A DNA stretch of 23,152 nucleotides from DATGIQ01 sp035295665 (GCA_035295665.1 DATGIQ010000390.1:1-23152); one strand, 5' to 3'. Positions 7,660 through 16,805 are shown, counted from the stretch's first letter. Numbers and translations: made by a program. The notes: a model not told the origin generated them from the letters alone.

Positions 7660-8568
7660 GTGAACTTGAAGCCGAATGGGTCTGATCCGGTCGCCGCCCC
7701 CCTTCAAGATCTAGATGACTGGGAAGAAGCTCTCCAGCTTCGCTATCCTCCTGAAGACTCGGATGCCGTGCCGGCGCGGCTAACCGCGGGTTTCAAGAAG
7801 AAGGAGGAATTTCGCGACTACCAAGCCGAGGTCCGGCCGACCGTCCGCGAATTTTATCGGCTCAACCACCGGTACCAGACTCTCGACTTCGTAAAGGCGA
7901 AAAAACGCGATTACCTGCCGCTGCGCCAGCGCCGCATGAGCATGTGGCAGGCGATGGAGTTCCTCAACACCCTCGTGGATGATAGCGACCCCGACATCAG
8001 TCTCAGCCAGATCGAACACCTGCTTCAGGTGGCCGAAGCGATTCGCCGCGATGGCCATCCGCGCTGGTTCATTTTGACCGGGTTAATTCACGACCTCGGC
8101 AAGATTCTGTGTCTTTTCGGCGAGCCGCAGTGGGCCGTCGTCGGCGACACGTTTCCCGTCGGCTGTGCGTTTTCCGATAAGATCGTCTTTCCCCAATTCT
8201 TCGCCGACAATCCGGACAGCCGCATCCCAGAGTATCAAACTCGCTGCGGAATTTACGAAGAAGGCTGCGGCCTGGAAAATGTCCATTTATCCTGGGGACA
8301 TGATGAATATCTGTACCAGGTCGTCAAGGACTATCTGCCGCCGGAGGCCCTGGCGATGATCCGGTACCACTCGTTTTACGCTGGGCACCGCGAGGACGCT
8401 TATCCGCATCTGATGAACGCGCGGGACCGCGAAATGTTCGCCTGGGTTCGGGCGTTCAACCCTTACGATTTGTACACCAAGAGTCCTGAGCGGCCCGACG
8501 TGGCGGCGTTGCGTTCGTTCTACGAAGAGCTGATCGCCGAGTATTTTCCGCCGGTGTTGCAGTGGTAG
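7660..8568 (+). CDS. Inositol oxygenase (MIOX) family protein
   Basis: MIOX is a di-iron enzyme that opens myo-inositol with O2 to give D-glucuronate. This 302-residue protein matches the animal and plant enzymes along nearly its whole length: REFYRLNHRYQTLDFV, QAMEFLNTLVDDSDPD, then the HD-type metal core. All six expected iron ligands are present by comparison with the human enzyme: His120, His144, Asp145 (GLIHDLGK), His214 (LSWGHDEYLY), His237 (IRYHSFYAGH) and Asp270 (NPYDLYTKS). The C-terminus, YFPPVLQW, is the usual one. No signal peptide, so cytoplasmic. The GTG start has a strong ribosome site. No glucuronate or inositol pathway gene is adjacent; the next gene, 15 nt downstream, is a small unknown. 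The family call is firm; the substrate is inferred from conservation. Confidence 0.93.
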   Translation: MNLKPNGSDPVAAPLQDLDDWEEALQLRYPPEDSDAVPARLTAGFKKKEEFRDYQAEVRPTVREFYRLNHRYQTLDFVKAKKRDYLPLRQRRMSMWQAMEFLNTLVDDSDPDISLSQIEHLLQVAEAIRRDGHPRWFILTGLIHDLGKILCLFGEPQWAVVGDTFPVGCAFSDKIVFPQFFADNPDSRIPEYQTRCGIYEEGCGLENVHLSWGHDEYLYQVVKDYLPPEALAMIRYHSFYAGHREDAYPHLMNARDREMFAWVRAFNPYDLYTKSPERPDVAALRSFYEELIAEYFPPVLQW

Positions 8569-8583
8569 GGGAGCCATAGATGA

Positions 8584-8877
8584 ATGAAGCAACCAAGGCA
8601 CAGGCAGAAGCTGCTCTCGCGCCGGCTGACCAGGCCACAGCATGCGAAGCTATTCGCGGCGAGGTTCTGGCACCAGGCGAAGAGCCAGCATGGGAGGATC
8701 GCCTCTCTACTCGGCTATTATCTCGAGCATCACGCCAGAACCGGTCAGCTCGGTCGGGTGTGTGTCGAAATGCTCTTCTGGCTCGACGCAGCCACGGCAC
8801 TGGCGCGGCGTCCCGGATTTCGCCTGAAAGGCGCGGCCCTGTTTGAAGATGAATTGGAGGCGGGAGAGGTGGAGTAA
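8584..8877 (+). CDS. Small hypothetical protein
   Basis: Not recognised. A 97-residue product with a basic N-terminal third (several Arg/Lys/Gln/His), a middle helix-like part (VCVEMLFWLDAATALARR at about 62-79) and an acidic tail ending ELEAGEVE. No signal peptide or clear membrane span. It begins 15 nt after the MIOX stop and may be co-transcribed with it. An overlapping frame begins at an ATG at 8580, which is better spaced from the GGGGAG site, but that frame has low GC at third codon positions whereas the 8584 frame has the high GC3 of its neighbours, so 8584 is preferred. A frameshifted relic joining the two frames is a less likely alternative. Confidence 0.5.
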   Translation: MKQPRHRQKLLSRRLTRPQHAKLFAARFWHQAKSQHGRIASLLGYYLEHHARTGQLGRVCVEMLFWLDAATALARRPGFRLKGAALFEDELEAGEVE

Positions 8878-8888
8878 AGGACGTCGAA

Positions 8889-11099
8889 TTAGGGCTCGAT
8901 CACCACGCGAAAACCAAGATCCGGTTCTTTTTGGAGATAAGGCTCGATCCCGGACTGTTTGAGTTTTTCGTACCGGACAGGATCCGGCTCGTCATAGCTA
9001 TTCCCGCGCAAAATCACGTTTGCGTTTGGATCTTTGGACACCAGAGGCACCGTGCCATCTTGAAAGCAATCGCGAGTCCACTCTTTGCCGTTTCCCGCCA
9101 TGTCTCGGCAGCCAAACGGACTTTCATCGTCCGCAGCCTCGCCGACTCTCATCGGTTCCCTCCTGTTAACGGCAATCTTCGACTGCTTCGTCCATTTTCC
9201 CTTGTACGGTCCTTCCCGATCGCCGGGATCATAGCTCCCGGCTGCCTTGTCCCATTGTTGCGCAGATGGCAGACGCCCCCGTAATTCCTCCGCAAAGTGA
9301 TAGGCGTCCTCCACCCCCATGTCAAACGCAGGAGTTTTCTCGTCTTTGCCCTGGTTCGCTTCCAGCCACTTCTTGCAGGAAGCTACGTCGGTATGGGCCT
9401 GGGCGAATTTGCGATACAGGCTAACTGAGACTTTGTTTACCATCATGTAAAATGTATCGGGATCATCCTTTTTCCCCTGCGGAATTGCCACAAATTCAAT
9501 CGATTCGGTGTCGCCGGGCAACGAGCAGACGATGTGTTGGTAAAACTTTCGACCATTCAGATCTTCGACGATCTCATCTCCGAGTTTTTTCACCCCAGTA
9601 GGCAGCACCACGGGCGCCACAGGAGCGATCGGGTTCGGCATGGGTGCGTTCCACCGGTAAGCCTCAACCGCAATCCCCAAGCCCAACCCACAAGCCACGA
9701 GTAACCACAAACCGCGACCAATCCAGGTACGCATCGGCGACTGCTGGAGCCGAGGATCCAGCGACGTCAGCGTGGAGCGCACATCCGTTACCGTATCTCC
9801 CGTTACGGCTGCCAACGCCTGGCTCAAGGCGTCCGTGAATTCCCGGCAACTGCCGTAGCGTTGGTCCGCATCCTTGGATACGGCCTTGAGGATCACTTGC
9901 TGCTCGGCCTCGTCCAGGGGCGCGAGGTCCGGCTGCTGCCGGAGATGGCCCTCCATCATGGTGACCATGTCCGTGCCGGGGAAGGGCGGACGGCCGAGCC
10001 GCAGCTCGATGAAGGTCATTGCCAGGCTGTATTGGTCGCTGTTTGGGCTGATCTTCCCCTTCCACACCTCCGGAGCCATGTAAGCGGGCGTGCCGCATGC
10101 CGTGGCGTTGACCAGGCGAATGCTTTCCTGGAGACGAGCCAGGCCGAAATCGGCTACCTTGGCGTGCCGCCGGAGCAGGAGAATGTTGTCCGGCTTGATA
10201 TCGCGGTGCTGCACTTTTTCGCTGTGCAAATAGTCCAGCGCTTCGGCCGCCTCGCGAAAATATCCGAGCAGCTCCTTGGGCGGGATGCCCGTTTCGCCAG
10301 CGTCCCGGCATTCCTTCAAACGGCTGCTCAGGCTCGCGTCGGCCAATTCCATGACGATCACCAGCCGGTCTTCCAGCGGCCAGTACGCCTGGGTTTGCAC
10401 AAGGTAGGGATGGCTCAAACTTTTGATCAGCTCCAGCGACTGCAATTCGCGCTGAGCAAATTCATGATCGATCGGCCGAAAAATAATCTTGATGGCGACC
10501 GGGATGCCGCCGGGTGCGATGGCGCGCCAGACTTCGCCGAAGCTGCCGCTGCCGATGCGCTTCAGCAAGCGATAGCCGGCACCGACCTGGAGCACGCCAT
10601 CTTGGCCGATCGGGGCTATCGAGCTCGACATCACCGCCGCCGAAGGGACGGAAGCGGAAGGTACGGAATCGGTTGGGGCAACCACCGTTTTATACTTTTG
10701 TTCCTCAATCAGCCGCAACACTTCGGCGAACTGGTCGGGGAAGCGCACCTGGTACACGGACTCGTGCGGCTTGTCGCCGTACTGGTGCCGGATGCCATAC
10801 TCTGCGTAGAGCAATCGCGTCACCTGTTTGGGTGCATTCCGCAGCTCCGGATATCGATCGAGATACTCTTCCAGACAGATCCGTTGGCCGCGCTGCCAGC
10901 GCATCGCGAGGTCAATCTGGATCAGCAGGAGCCGGGCATCTTCCCGAAGTGAATCTTCAGGCGGGGGCAAAAATGCGTCCAGGACGGGAGCGTCGGCGGT
11001 GGTTTTGGCCGCCTTCCAGGCTTTCTCGAAATCGCCGGCCAATTGCTGGAGGCGCTGGCCTTGCCCTTTTGCGAGTTCGGCCTCGGCTGTCAAGTCCAT
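8889..11099 (-). CDS. Transmembrane Ser/Thr protein kinase with C-terminal FGE-sulfatase-like domain
   Basis: A 736-residue Hanks-type kinase. Residues 1-140 form the helical N-terminal region typical of planctomycete kinases (LEEYLDRYPEL). The kinase domain, about 176-430, has all key parts: GSGSFGEV (183-190), VAIK with Lys204, HRDIKPDN with Asp300 and Asn305, DFG at 317-319 and APE at 342-344, so it should be active. One membrane helix lies at about 461-479 (LWLLVACGLGLGIAV). Outside the membrane, about 540-735 is an FGE/SUMF1-like fold: RLPSAQQWDKAA, DMAGNGKEWTRD, VILRGNSYDEPD, LGFRVV. The C-terminal Cys pair of true formylglycine-generating enzymes is absent, so this domain is probably a binding or sensor module. 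The start at 11099 has only weak GGAC before it. The gene is divergent from the WD40 giant and ends 11 nt from the small gene on the other strand. Confidence 0.95.
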   Translation of the reverse strand: MDLTAEAELAKGQGQRLQQLAGDFEKAWKAAKTTADAPVLDAFLPPPEDSLREDARLLLIQIDLAMRWQRGQRICLEEYLDRYPELRNAPKQVTRLLYAEYGIRHQYGDKPHESVYQVRFPDQFAEVLRLIEEQKYKTVVAPTDSVPSASVPSAAVMSSSIAPIGQDGVLQVGAGYRLLKRIGSGSFGEVWRAIAPGGIPVAIKIIFRPIDHEFAQRELQSLELIKSLSHPYLVQTQAYWPLEDRLVIVMELADASLSSRLKECRDAGETGIPPKELLGYFREAAEALDYLHSEKVQHRDIKPDNILLLRRHAKVADFGLARLQESIRLVNATACGTPAYMAPEVWKGKISPNSDQYSLAMTFIELRLGRPPFPGTDMVTMMEGHLRQQPDLAPLDEAEQQVILKAVSKDADQRYGSCREFTDALSQALAAVTGDTVTDVRSTLTSLDPRLQQSPMRTWIGRGLWLLVACGLGLGIAVEAYRWNAPMPNPIAPVAPVVLPTGVKKLGDEIVEDLNGRKFYQHIVCSLPGDTESIEFVAIPQGKKDDPDTFYMMVNKVSVSLYRKFAQAHTDVASCKKWLEANQGKDEKTPAFDMGVEDAYHFAEELRGRLPSAQQWDKAAGSYDPGDREGPYKGKWTKQSKIAVNRREPMRVGEAADDESPFGCRDMAGNGKEWTRDCFQDGTVPLVSKDPNANVILRGNSYDEPDPVRYEKLKQSGIEPYLQKEPDLGFRVVIEP

Positions 11100-11416
11100 G
11101 AGACGTCCGATCGGTTACTTGCGGCGATGGTTCGAAGCGTTTTTGGAGCACGGCCCATCGATCTGACCGAAGGGAATGCCAATGATCATACCATAGCACG
11201 CAGAACTTGGCTGGGGCAAGAAGATTCGCACTGCCGGGAAGGACGCTCGGGCAGCGCGGCCAAGCAGAAATCCAAGGACGTGATATGCTTGAAGGTCTGA
11301 TCCATGGTTTCATAAACTGACAATGTCCCTTCGGCCTGGCCACGTGCGCCCTCTGGGCTCGCCTCTCTGAGCGCCGGCCGAGTTCCTGTCGAACGATGGA
11401 AAGGAAAGATGCAGCC
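11100..11416. other. Divergent control region between kinase and WD40 genes
   Basis: 317 nt without a convincing gene. An 80-codon open frame on the minus strand (11186-11428) has no ribosome site or recognisable features and is treated as spurious. Leftward there is an extended -10-like element at 11185-11193. Rightward, the best candidate is TTGAAG (11289-11294), a 16-nt spacer and CATAAA (11311-11316), four of six matches in each box, which is weak. No operator-like inverted repeat stands out. Confidence 0.5.
11185..11193 (-). promoter_or_regulatory. Possible extended -10 promoter for the kinase gene
   Basis: The minus strand reads TGGTATGAT, which fits TGn plus TATGAT (five of six). No matching -35 is present. 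Transcription would start near 11178, about 80 nt before the ATG at 11099. Confidence 0.3.
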
Positions 11417-14400
11417 ATGAGAAGCCACGCCACAGCGCTTGCCTTAGTGCTCCTCACCCTGCCGGGATCGATACTTTGGTCGCAAGAACCGGTGCTGCCG
11501 CCCGGCGAGAAAGAACCGTTGCTGCGGCTGGAAGCGGGCGGGCCCACGTCCTACGTCACAGCCCTGGCGTTCAGCTCCGATGGCCAGCTTCTTTATGTCG
11601 GCGGCTGGGACAAGGTGGTGCGCGTCTGGCGGCTCAATAACCAGGGGCAGTTTGTGCTGGAGCCGGGCGCGTATCGGGTGCCGCTGGGGCCCGGGCTGGC
11701 TGGTGCCATCAATAGCCTGGCCCTTTCCGAGGACGGGAACTGGCTGGCCGTCGCCGGCCTGGGCGTCTTTCGCGGGGCGGCCGGGTTCCGTCAACGCGGC
11801 TGGATCATGCCCAGCGACGGCACCCTCACTCCAACGATGCGCCGGGACGAGGGAACCATCTACGTCTTCAACACGGCCAAGCCCACTGATGTTCGCATTC
11901 TCCGCGGACATCTGGGGCCCGTCGTGGCTCTGGCATTCGCTCCGGCATCGCCCGGCAAACCGCCGATCCTGGTTTCCGCCGCCAAGGAATGGGATGAAGA
12001 CAACAACAAGGATGTCGGTGCCGCACGGATCTGGGATGTGGCCGCGGGCAAGGAATTGGCGGACGGGCTTTGGGGTTTGCCCAATCCGGAGAAGCCGAGC
12101 GTTCGCCCGGCCTTGGCCGCTTGGCATACCGGGAATCAGCCCAAGCAAGTGCGGGTTGCGCTTGCCTGGGAGGACGAAAGGCTTCGCTTCTGGGATGTCG
12201 AGCGCACCCAAGAACGTGTCTGGAATCTGGAAGAGGGGGGCAAGAACAACAACACCGCAGCGTACTGGCCCGATCAGCGCAAACTGATCACGGGCAGTTT
12301 TCGCGGCGCAGACGGGCAACTGCACGCCTGGGATGTTTCCGGCAACGGTGAACCACGAAAGGGTCAGCGCATACCGTTTCCGTCGCCGGAAGAGTCGGTT
12401 TATTATTTCCCGCGCGCACTCAGCCTCTTCTCCGCGCGGGCCGATGGCAAGCTCGATTACGCGGCAGTTGCCTTGCGCAAAGTCGATGGCCGAGGAAAAC
12501 GGGATGAACAATGCGTCCTGGACCTGGTCGATCTCCGCTCGGGCAAACGTACGGCTGGCGGTCCCATCGACCTGTGGAGCGGCTCGAAGCTTCCCGTGCT
12601 GGCAACGGCTCCGCGCAGCCAGTATTTGGCCATCGCCGGCAACGACGGCCACGATGTCTTGGTCTACGCAATCTCCGATTTGCTGGCCCATCGGCCACAA
12701 TTCCAGAAGCTCCAGAGCATTGGGACGTCGTTCCATTTCGTTGCGTTCGTGAAGAAGGGCAAAGACCTTGGCCTGCTGCTCAACGAAGCGGCCGACAAGA
12801 AACCGGCGGCCCCGGTGCGCCAACCGCAGACCGGCGATTTAATTTTTGACTTCGGCCAGCGGCAGGTAACGGCCGACCGAACCGGATGGATCATGGATCG
12901 CCCTGCCCTCAACGGCTGGCGGGCGGAGTCCCTTCAGGCGGCCGGCCGACCGGCCGTTGCGGTGTACCAGGGCAACCGGCAAGTCGCCACGGTCAAGCTC
13001 AAGGCCGACCAGGTTCTCACCCATTTCGCACTGCTTTCGCCGCAGCCCGCTCTCAACGTGCCCATCCTGGCTATCGCTTCCCACCAGGACTTTCAGCCGG
13101 TGCTCAGCCTGTACAACGCCGCCACCGGTGAGCAGGTCCGCGCACTGACCGGCCACCAAGGGCTCATCTACGGTTTGGCCTTTTCGGGCGATGGCCGGTT
13201 TTTGGTGTCCGTGGCGGAAGACCAGACGGCCTGTGTGTGGAGTCTGACCAATTTGCCGAAGCTGGTGGGACAGTACGGCCAGTTGCCGGGCGTGGCGGTG
13301 CAGGAGAAGAAGGCCGGCGTTGTGGTAACCCAGGTCGAAGACGACAGTCCGGCCCAGGGAAAGCTCCAAAAGGGGGACGTTCTCGAAGGGCTTGTGCAGG
13401 GGGACAAGGTTCGTCCGACCAAATCCTTCGATGAATACTTCGAAGCAGTTGCCCGCACCAAGCCAGGAACGGCCGTGGTCTTGAATGCGCGAGGAAGCGA
13501 CGGTCCTCGGAAGGTTCGCGTGGAAATCCGCCAGCTCATCGACGAGCGCAAGCCGCTCCTGTCGCTGTTCATTGCTCGGAACGGCAAGCCGGAGGATCGC
13601 GAGTGGATCGGCTGGAATCCCATCGGACCGTATGATGCCAGCGGACGAAAAGCCGAACGCCATCTCGGCTGGCATTTTAACACGGGCAAGGCCGACGGTC
13701 CGACCCGTTTCGCTCTCGCCGACGAATACCGCAAGGAATACTACCGGGAAGGTCTGCTCAAGGAATTGATTGCCCAGGGTGACTTCCAACGCGTACCGCC
13801 TGCCCCGCCGCCCTTGCCTCCGGAACTCGGGCTGGTGATCGAGGAACAAGGCACGTTTCCTGAGCCGGACAGCCGGGGACAAATCCTCGTGCGGCATCCC
13901 GAAGTCACGCTTCAGTTGGTCGTCCACGGCCGGCCGCTCAGCAGCCTGAAGTCGCTGACCTGGCAACTCGATAACCAGGCGGAGCAGAAATTCAATCTGG
14001 AAAAGGCCGCGGAAAATGAATTCACGGTTCCCTTGCGCCTACGGCGTGGGATGCACAAGCTCCGTGTGGTGGCACGCACGCCGGAAGCCGGGCGGCAAGA
14101 GTATGTGGAAGAACTTTCGCTCCGCTACCAGCCACCGCCGCCTCAGCTCGAAGGGAAGGGTTCGAAGGCTCTGATCGTCCGCGACCCGGAATTCGTCATG
14201 CAGGCGGTCGCTCGGCCGGGGCTTCCTGACGAAGCGGTCACCGTCCAGTTTTCCCAGCGGCATGAGAACCAGGTCGTCGCTCAGCAGAATGAAACGCCGG
14301 CCCTTGCCCCGGGCCAGCCGCTGGAAATCAAAAGGAAGTTCCAGCTTCAGCCGGGAAATAACCTCATTGAAATCGTGGCCCGAAATCGCGACGCTTTGCC

Positions 14401-16795
14401 CGAGTATCAGGAGACGGAAACGGCCCGGCTGGCGTTCGAGGTCACGTTGATCAAGAAGGCCCGTCCGCCGCTCATCGTTTTGGAATCGGTCCTGCCCCAG
14501 GGATCGGAGAAGGAGTCCGAACAGTCGATTGAACCGGGCAAGACGGTTCTGGTTCACGCTCCCAAGATTGCCATCCGAGGCAAGATCGATGCCGAGGAGG
14601 GAGAGAAGCTCGTGAAGGCCGAGCGGGTCACCGATCCGTTACCCAAGGCGACGGAGTTGGCTCGCTTTGCGTCCGGCAAGGAGGGAAAATTCGTCATCAA
14701 CGAAGAGGTGACGCTGCAACCCGGGCCACAGACCGTGCATTTCCGTGCCAAGACCGCCAACAGCGATGAAGCGGATCGGCCGATCACGGTCCTCTACCAG
14801 CCTCCGGTCCCGCCCCTGGAGGTCATCACCCCGCAGCGGGACGCTGTCCAGTATGGCGATAAGGAGAGTGAGGAAATCGCCCTGAAAGCTCAGCTCGCTC
14901 CGCCCGGCCATCCATATCCCTTCCAGGCGAAGATTCTGCGCGATGGCCAGGAATTGCCCAATCTGCGCCTGGTCATGGACAATCAAACGCGGACCTTGAC
15001 AGGCCAGGTTCCCCTCCATCCGGGGAACAACCGCTTCCAAGTCCAGCTCAGCAATTCCTGGGGCGCCGTCTCGACCACCGAAGATATCAACGTATCGTAT
15101 CTGCGGCCGCCGGAAGTGCTGGCCATCAAGGGGCCGCAAGAGACCAAGGAGCCGTTTATCGACCTGTCCGCGGTAGTGCGGTCGTCGCTGCCGTTGCTCT
15201 TAAATTCGGTGATCGTCGAAGTCAACGGTAAGCGTCGGGACATCAGACCGGTCTTGGCTAACCAGGCCGCGATGGACGGGACGCAGGTGGTGCTGCTCAA
15301 GAATGTGCCGTTGGATGCGGACAAGGAAGCCAACGAGATCAGCGTCCGCGTCGCCAACCAGGAAGCCGAATGCTGCATGCCCGGTACGGCGAACATCCAG
15401 TACCGCCCCGTGAAATCGCCTCCGGTCGTGCAGTTTCTCGAACCACACGATCACCTTGCGGTGAACCAGGCGAACCTGAAGGTGCGCTTCCAGGTGCGGT
15501 CTGCGCACCCGCTCCAAAAGGCCCAGTTCATCCAGGACGATGGCAAGCCGATCCCGGTCGATCTCTCCAAGGTTGAGCCCAATCCGGACGGCTCCTACGA
15601 GGTGACCAAGGAAGTGGACGTGCAGTTGCGGCGCGGCCTCAATACGCTGCACGTGGTGGCGGCCAATGACGGGGGCGAGGCGAACATGCCGCTCATCGTG
15701 AACTATCCGGATCCGCCCGTGCGGCTATCCATCGACAGCCTTCTCCCGATCGGGGCGGGCAACGCGCCAGTGCCGGCAACCGCGGAGCCGGGAGGCACGA
15801 TTCGTTTTCCGGCGATGTCCGAAGGCCGGGTCCGGCTTCGGGGTCACGTCGTTTGGGATGAAAAGGATGATGCGCGGTTGAAAGCCACCAAGGTGGTGCG
15901 TGTCTTTGTCAATGGCTTCCAGCAGCTTCCGGCGGAGTTGGAAGCGGCTGCGGGGGGTGGCCGGGAACGGGCCTTCCGCACCGATATTTTGCTCAACCAG
16001 GCCGCGCACAACCAGGTGGAAATTGCCCTGCCGGGGCTGGAACAAGATGCCAGCAATCGCACCCATTTCCTCGTGGATTGCAAGAACCCGGCCCGCGCCC
16101 AGCGCCTGTATGTGCTGCCGGTGAGCCCACGGGAGACCGACGCCGATGCGCTGAAAACGGAATTCGAGCAGACCATGGGGCCGGTCTTTGATGAAGTCGA
16201 AGTCTACACGCCTCGTCGGTCCCGGCGTTGCTACGTGCTCCAGCAACTACAGACGATCCGGTACAAGATCGAAGGCTTGGCCAAAGCGGGCCTGCGCAGC
16301 AACACGGTTGTGGTGTTTTACTACCAGGGGGGCGAGTCGGTCGATGCCCAGGGAAACCTGTTCCAGACTACGGGAGACGCCTCCAACGTAAAGGGACGGC
16401 AAACGGCGCTCACCTGTGAAGACCTCGTCAGCTTTGTCGCGCAAACACCTGGTGCACACGTCCTGTTTTTTGATGTTGAAGAACAGAAGGGTCCCAAAGC
16501 CAAAGATAAGCTCGTTGGCTTTAAGGACAACTACCCTGAAATCGAATCGCACGTGGCCCTGATGCGCTACGCCTGGCTCGGTTCCACGGTGAAGCCTGAG
16601 GACACGCGCTTGATTCGCAAGCTTCAAGAAGCGATTCCGCAATCCACGCGCTTGATTGACCTGGCCCAGATACTGAACCGCCTGGCCAAGAAGTCGCAAT
16701 ACTTCCCGACTTTGCTGAGAGTGGACGAATACATCCCGGAGGAGATGAGAGACCTGGCCTTCAACAAGAAAAACGAAGGGCGCGTCCCGCAATGA
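11417..16795 (+). CDS. Giant exported WD40-PDZ-Ig protein with degenerate caspase-like C-terminus
   Basis: A 1792-residue protein with a signal peptide (LALVLLTLPGSILWSQ). Residues about 40-310 and 535-615 carry WD40 repeats (VTALAFSSDGQLLYVGGWD, LTGHQGLIYGLAFSGDG), with diverged propeller blades between. About 620-710 is PDZ-like (GVVVTQVEDDSPAQGKLQKG). About 720-785 has the segment common in WD40-caspase proteins (WIGWNPIGPYDASGR, LGWHFNTG). About 815-1555 contains roughly seven Ig-like repeats with LQPGNN or RRGLNTLHVVA-type strands. About 1560-1785 resembles a caspase/C14 fold, but YYQGGE replaces the His-bearing GHG loop and FFDVEEQ replaces the DxC strand, so proteolysis is unlikely. 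An ATG seven codons upstream (11396) is possible; the signal peptide favours 11417. Divergent from the kinase. Likely an envelope scaffold; the true role is unknown. Confidence 0.87.
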   Translation: MRSHATALALVLLTLPGSILWSQEPVLPPGEKEPLLRLEAGGPTSYVTALAFSSDGQLLYVGGWDKVVRVWRLNNQGQFVLEPGAYRVPLGPGLAGAINSLALSEDGNWLAVAGLGVFRGAAGFRQRGWIMPSDGTLTPTMRRDEGTIYVFNTAKPTDVRILRGHLGPVVALAFAPASPGKPPILVSAAKEWDEDNNKDVGAARIWDVAAGKELADGLWGLPNPEKPSVRPALAAWHTGNQPKQVRVALAWEDERLRFWDVERTQERVWNLEEGGKNNNTAAYWPDQRKLITGSFRGADGQLHAWDVSGNGEPRKGQRIPFPSPEESVYYFPRALSLFSARADGKLDYAAVALRKVDGRGKRDEQCVLDLVDLRSGKRTAGGPIDLWSGSKLPVLATAPRSQYLAIAGNDGHDVLVYAISDLLAHRPQFQKLQSIGTSFHFVAFVKKGKDLGLLLNEAADKKPAAPVRQPQTGDLIFDFGQRQVTADRTGWIMDRPALNGWRAESLQAAGRPAVAVYQGNRQVATVKLKADQVLTHFALLSPQPALNVPILAIASHQDFQPVLSLYNAATGEQVRALTGHQGLIYGLAFSGDGRFLVSVAEDQTACVWSLTNLPKLVGQYGQLPGVAVQEKKAGVVVTQVEDDSPAQGKLQKGDVLEGLVQGDKVRPTKSFDEYFEAVARTKPGTAVVLNARGSDGPRKVRVEIRQLIDERKPLLSLFIARNGKPEDREWIGWNPIGPYDASGRKAERHLGWHFNTGKADGPTRFALADEYRKEYYREGLLKELIAQGDFQRVPPAPPPLPPELGLVIEEQGTFPEPDSRGQILVRHPEVTLQLVVHGRPLSSLKSLTWQLDNQAEQKFNLEKAAENEFTVPLRLRRGMHKLRVVARTPEAGRQEYVEELSLRYQPPPPQLEGKGSKALIVRDPEFVMQAVARPGLPDEAVTVQFSQRHENQVVAQQNETPALAPGQPLEIKRKFQLQPGNNLIEIVARNRDALPEYQETETARLAFEVTLIKKARPPLIVLESVLPQGSEKESEQSIEPGKTVLVHAPKIAIRGKIDAEEGEKLVKAERVTDPLPKATELARFASGKEGKFVINEEVTLQPGPQTVHFRAKTANSDEADRPITVLYQPPVPPLEVITPQRDAVQYGDKESEEIALKAQLAPPGHPYPFQAKILRDGQELPNLRLVMDNQTRTLTGQVPLHPGNNRFQVQLSNSWGAVSTTEDINVSYLRPPEVLAIKGPQETKEPFIDLSAVVRSSLPLLLNSVIVEVNGKRRDIRPVLANQAAMDGTQVVLLKNVPLDADKEANEISVRVANQEAECCMPGTANIQYRPVKSPPVVQFLEPHDHLAVNQANLKVRFQVRSAHPLQKAQFIQDDGKPIPVDLSKVEPNPDGSYEVTKEVDVQLRRGLNTLHVVAANDGGEANMPLIVNYPDPPVRLSIDSLLPIGAGNAPVPATAEPGGTIRFPAMSEGRVRLRGHVVWDEKDDARLKATKVVRVFVNGFQQLPAELEAAAGGGRERAFRTDILLNQAAHNQVEIALPGLEQDASNRTHFLVDCKNPARAQRLYVLPVSPRETDADALKTEFEQTMGPVFDEVEVYTPRRSRRCYVLQQLQTIRYKIEGLAKAGLRSNTVVVFYYQGGESVDAQGNLFQTTGDASNVKGRQTALTCEDLVSFVAQTPGAHVLFFDVEEQKGPKAKDKLVGFKDNYPEIESHVALMRYAWLGSTVKPEDTRLIRKLQEAIPQSTRLIDLAQILNRLAKKSQYFPTLLRVDEYIPEEMRDLAFNKKNEGRVPQ

Positions 16796-16805
16796 TTCCG
16801 TCTCT

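Noticed and set aside
9861..10952. 363-codon plus-strand frame opposite the kinase
   Set aside because: Long only because of GC-rich codon bias; the minus-strand kinase with all catalytic motifs explains the region.
12839..13966. 375-codon minus-strand frame, and another at 11444-12823, opposite the WD40 giant
   Set aside because: Antisense shadows of a continuous 1792-codon gene with clear WD40 and PDZ motifs.
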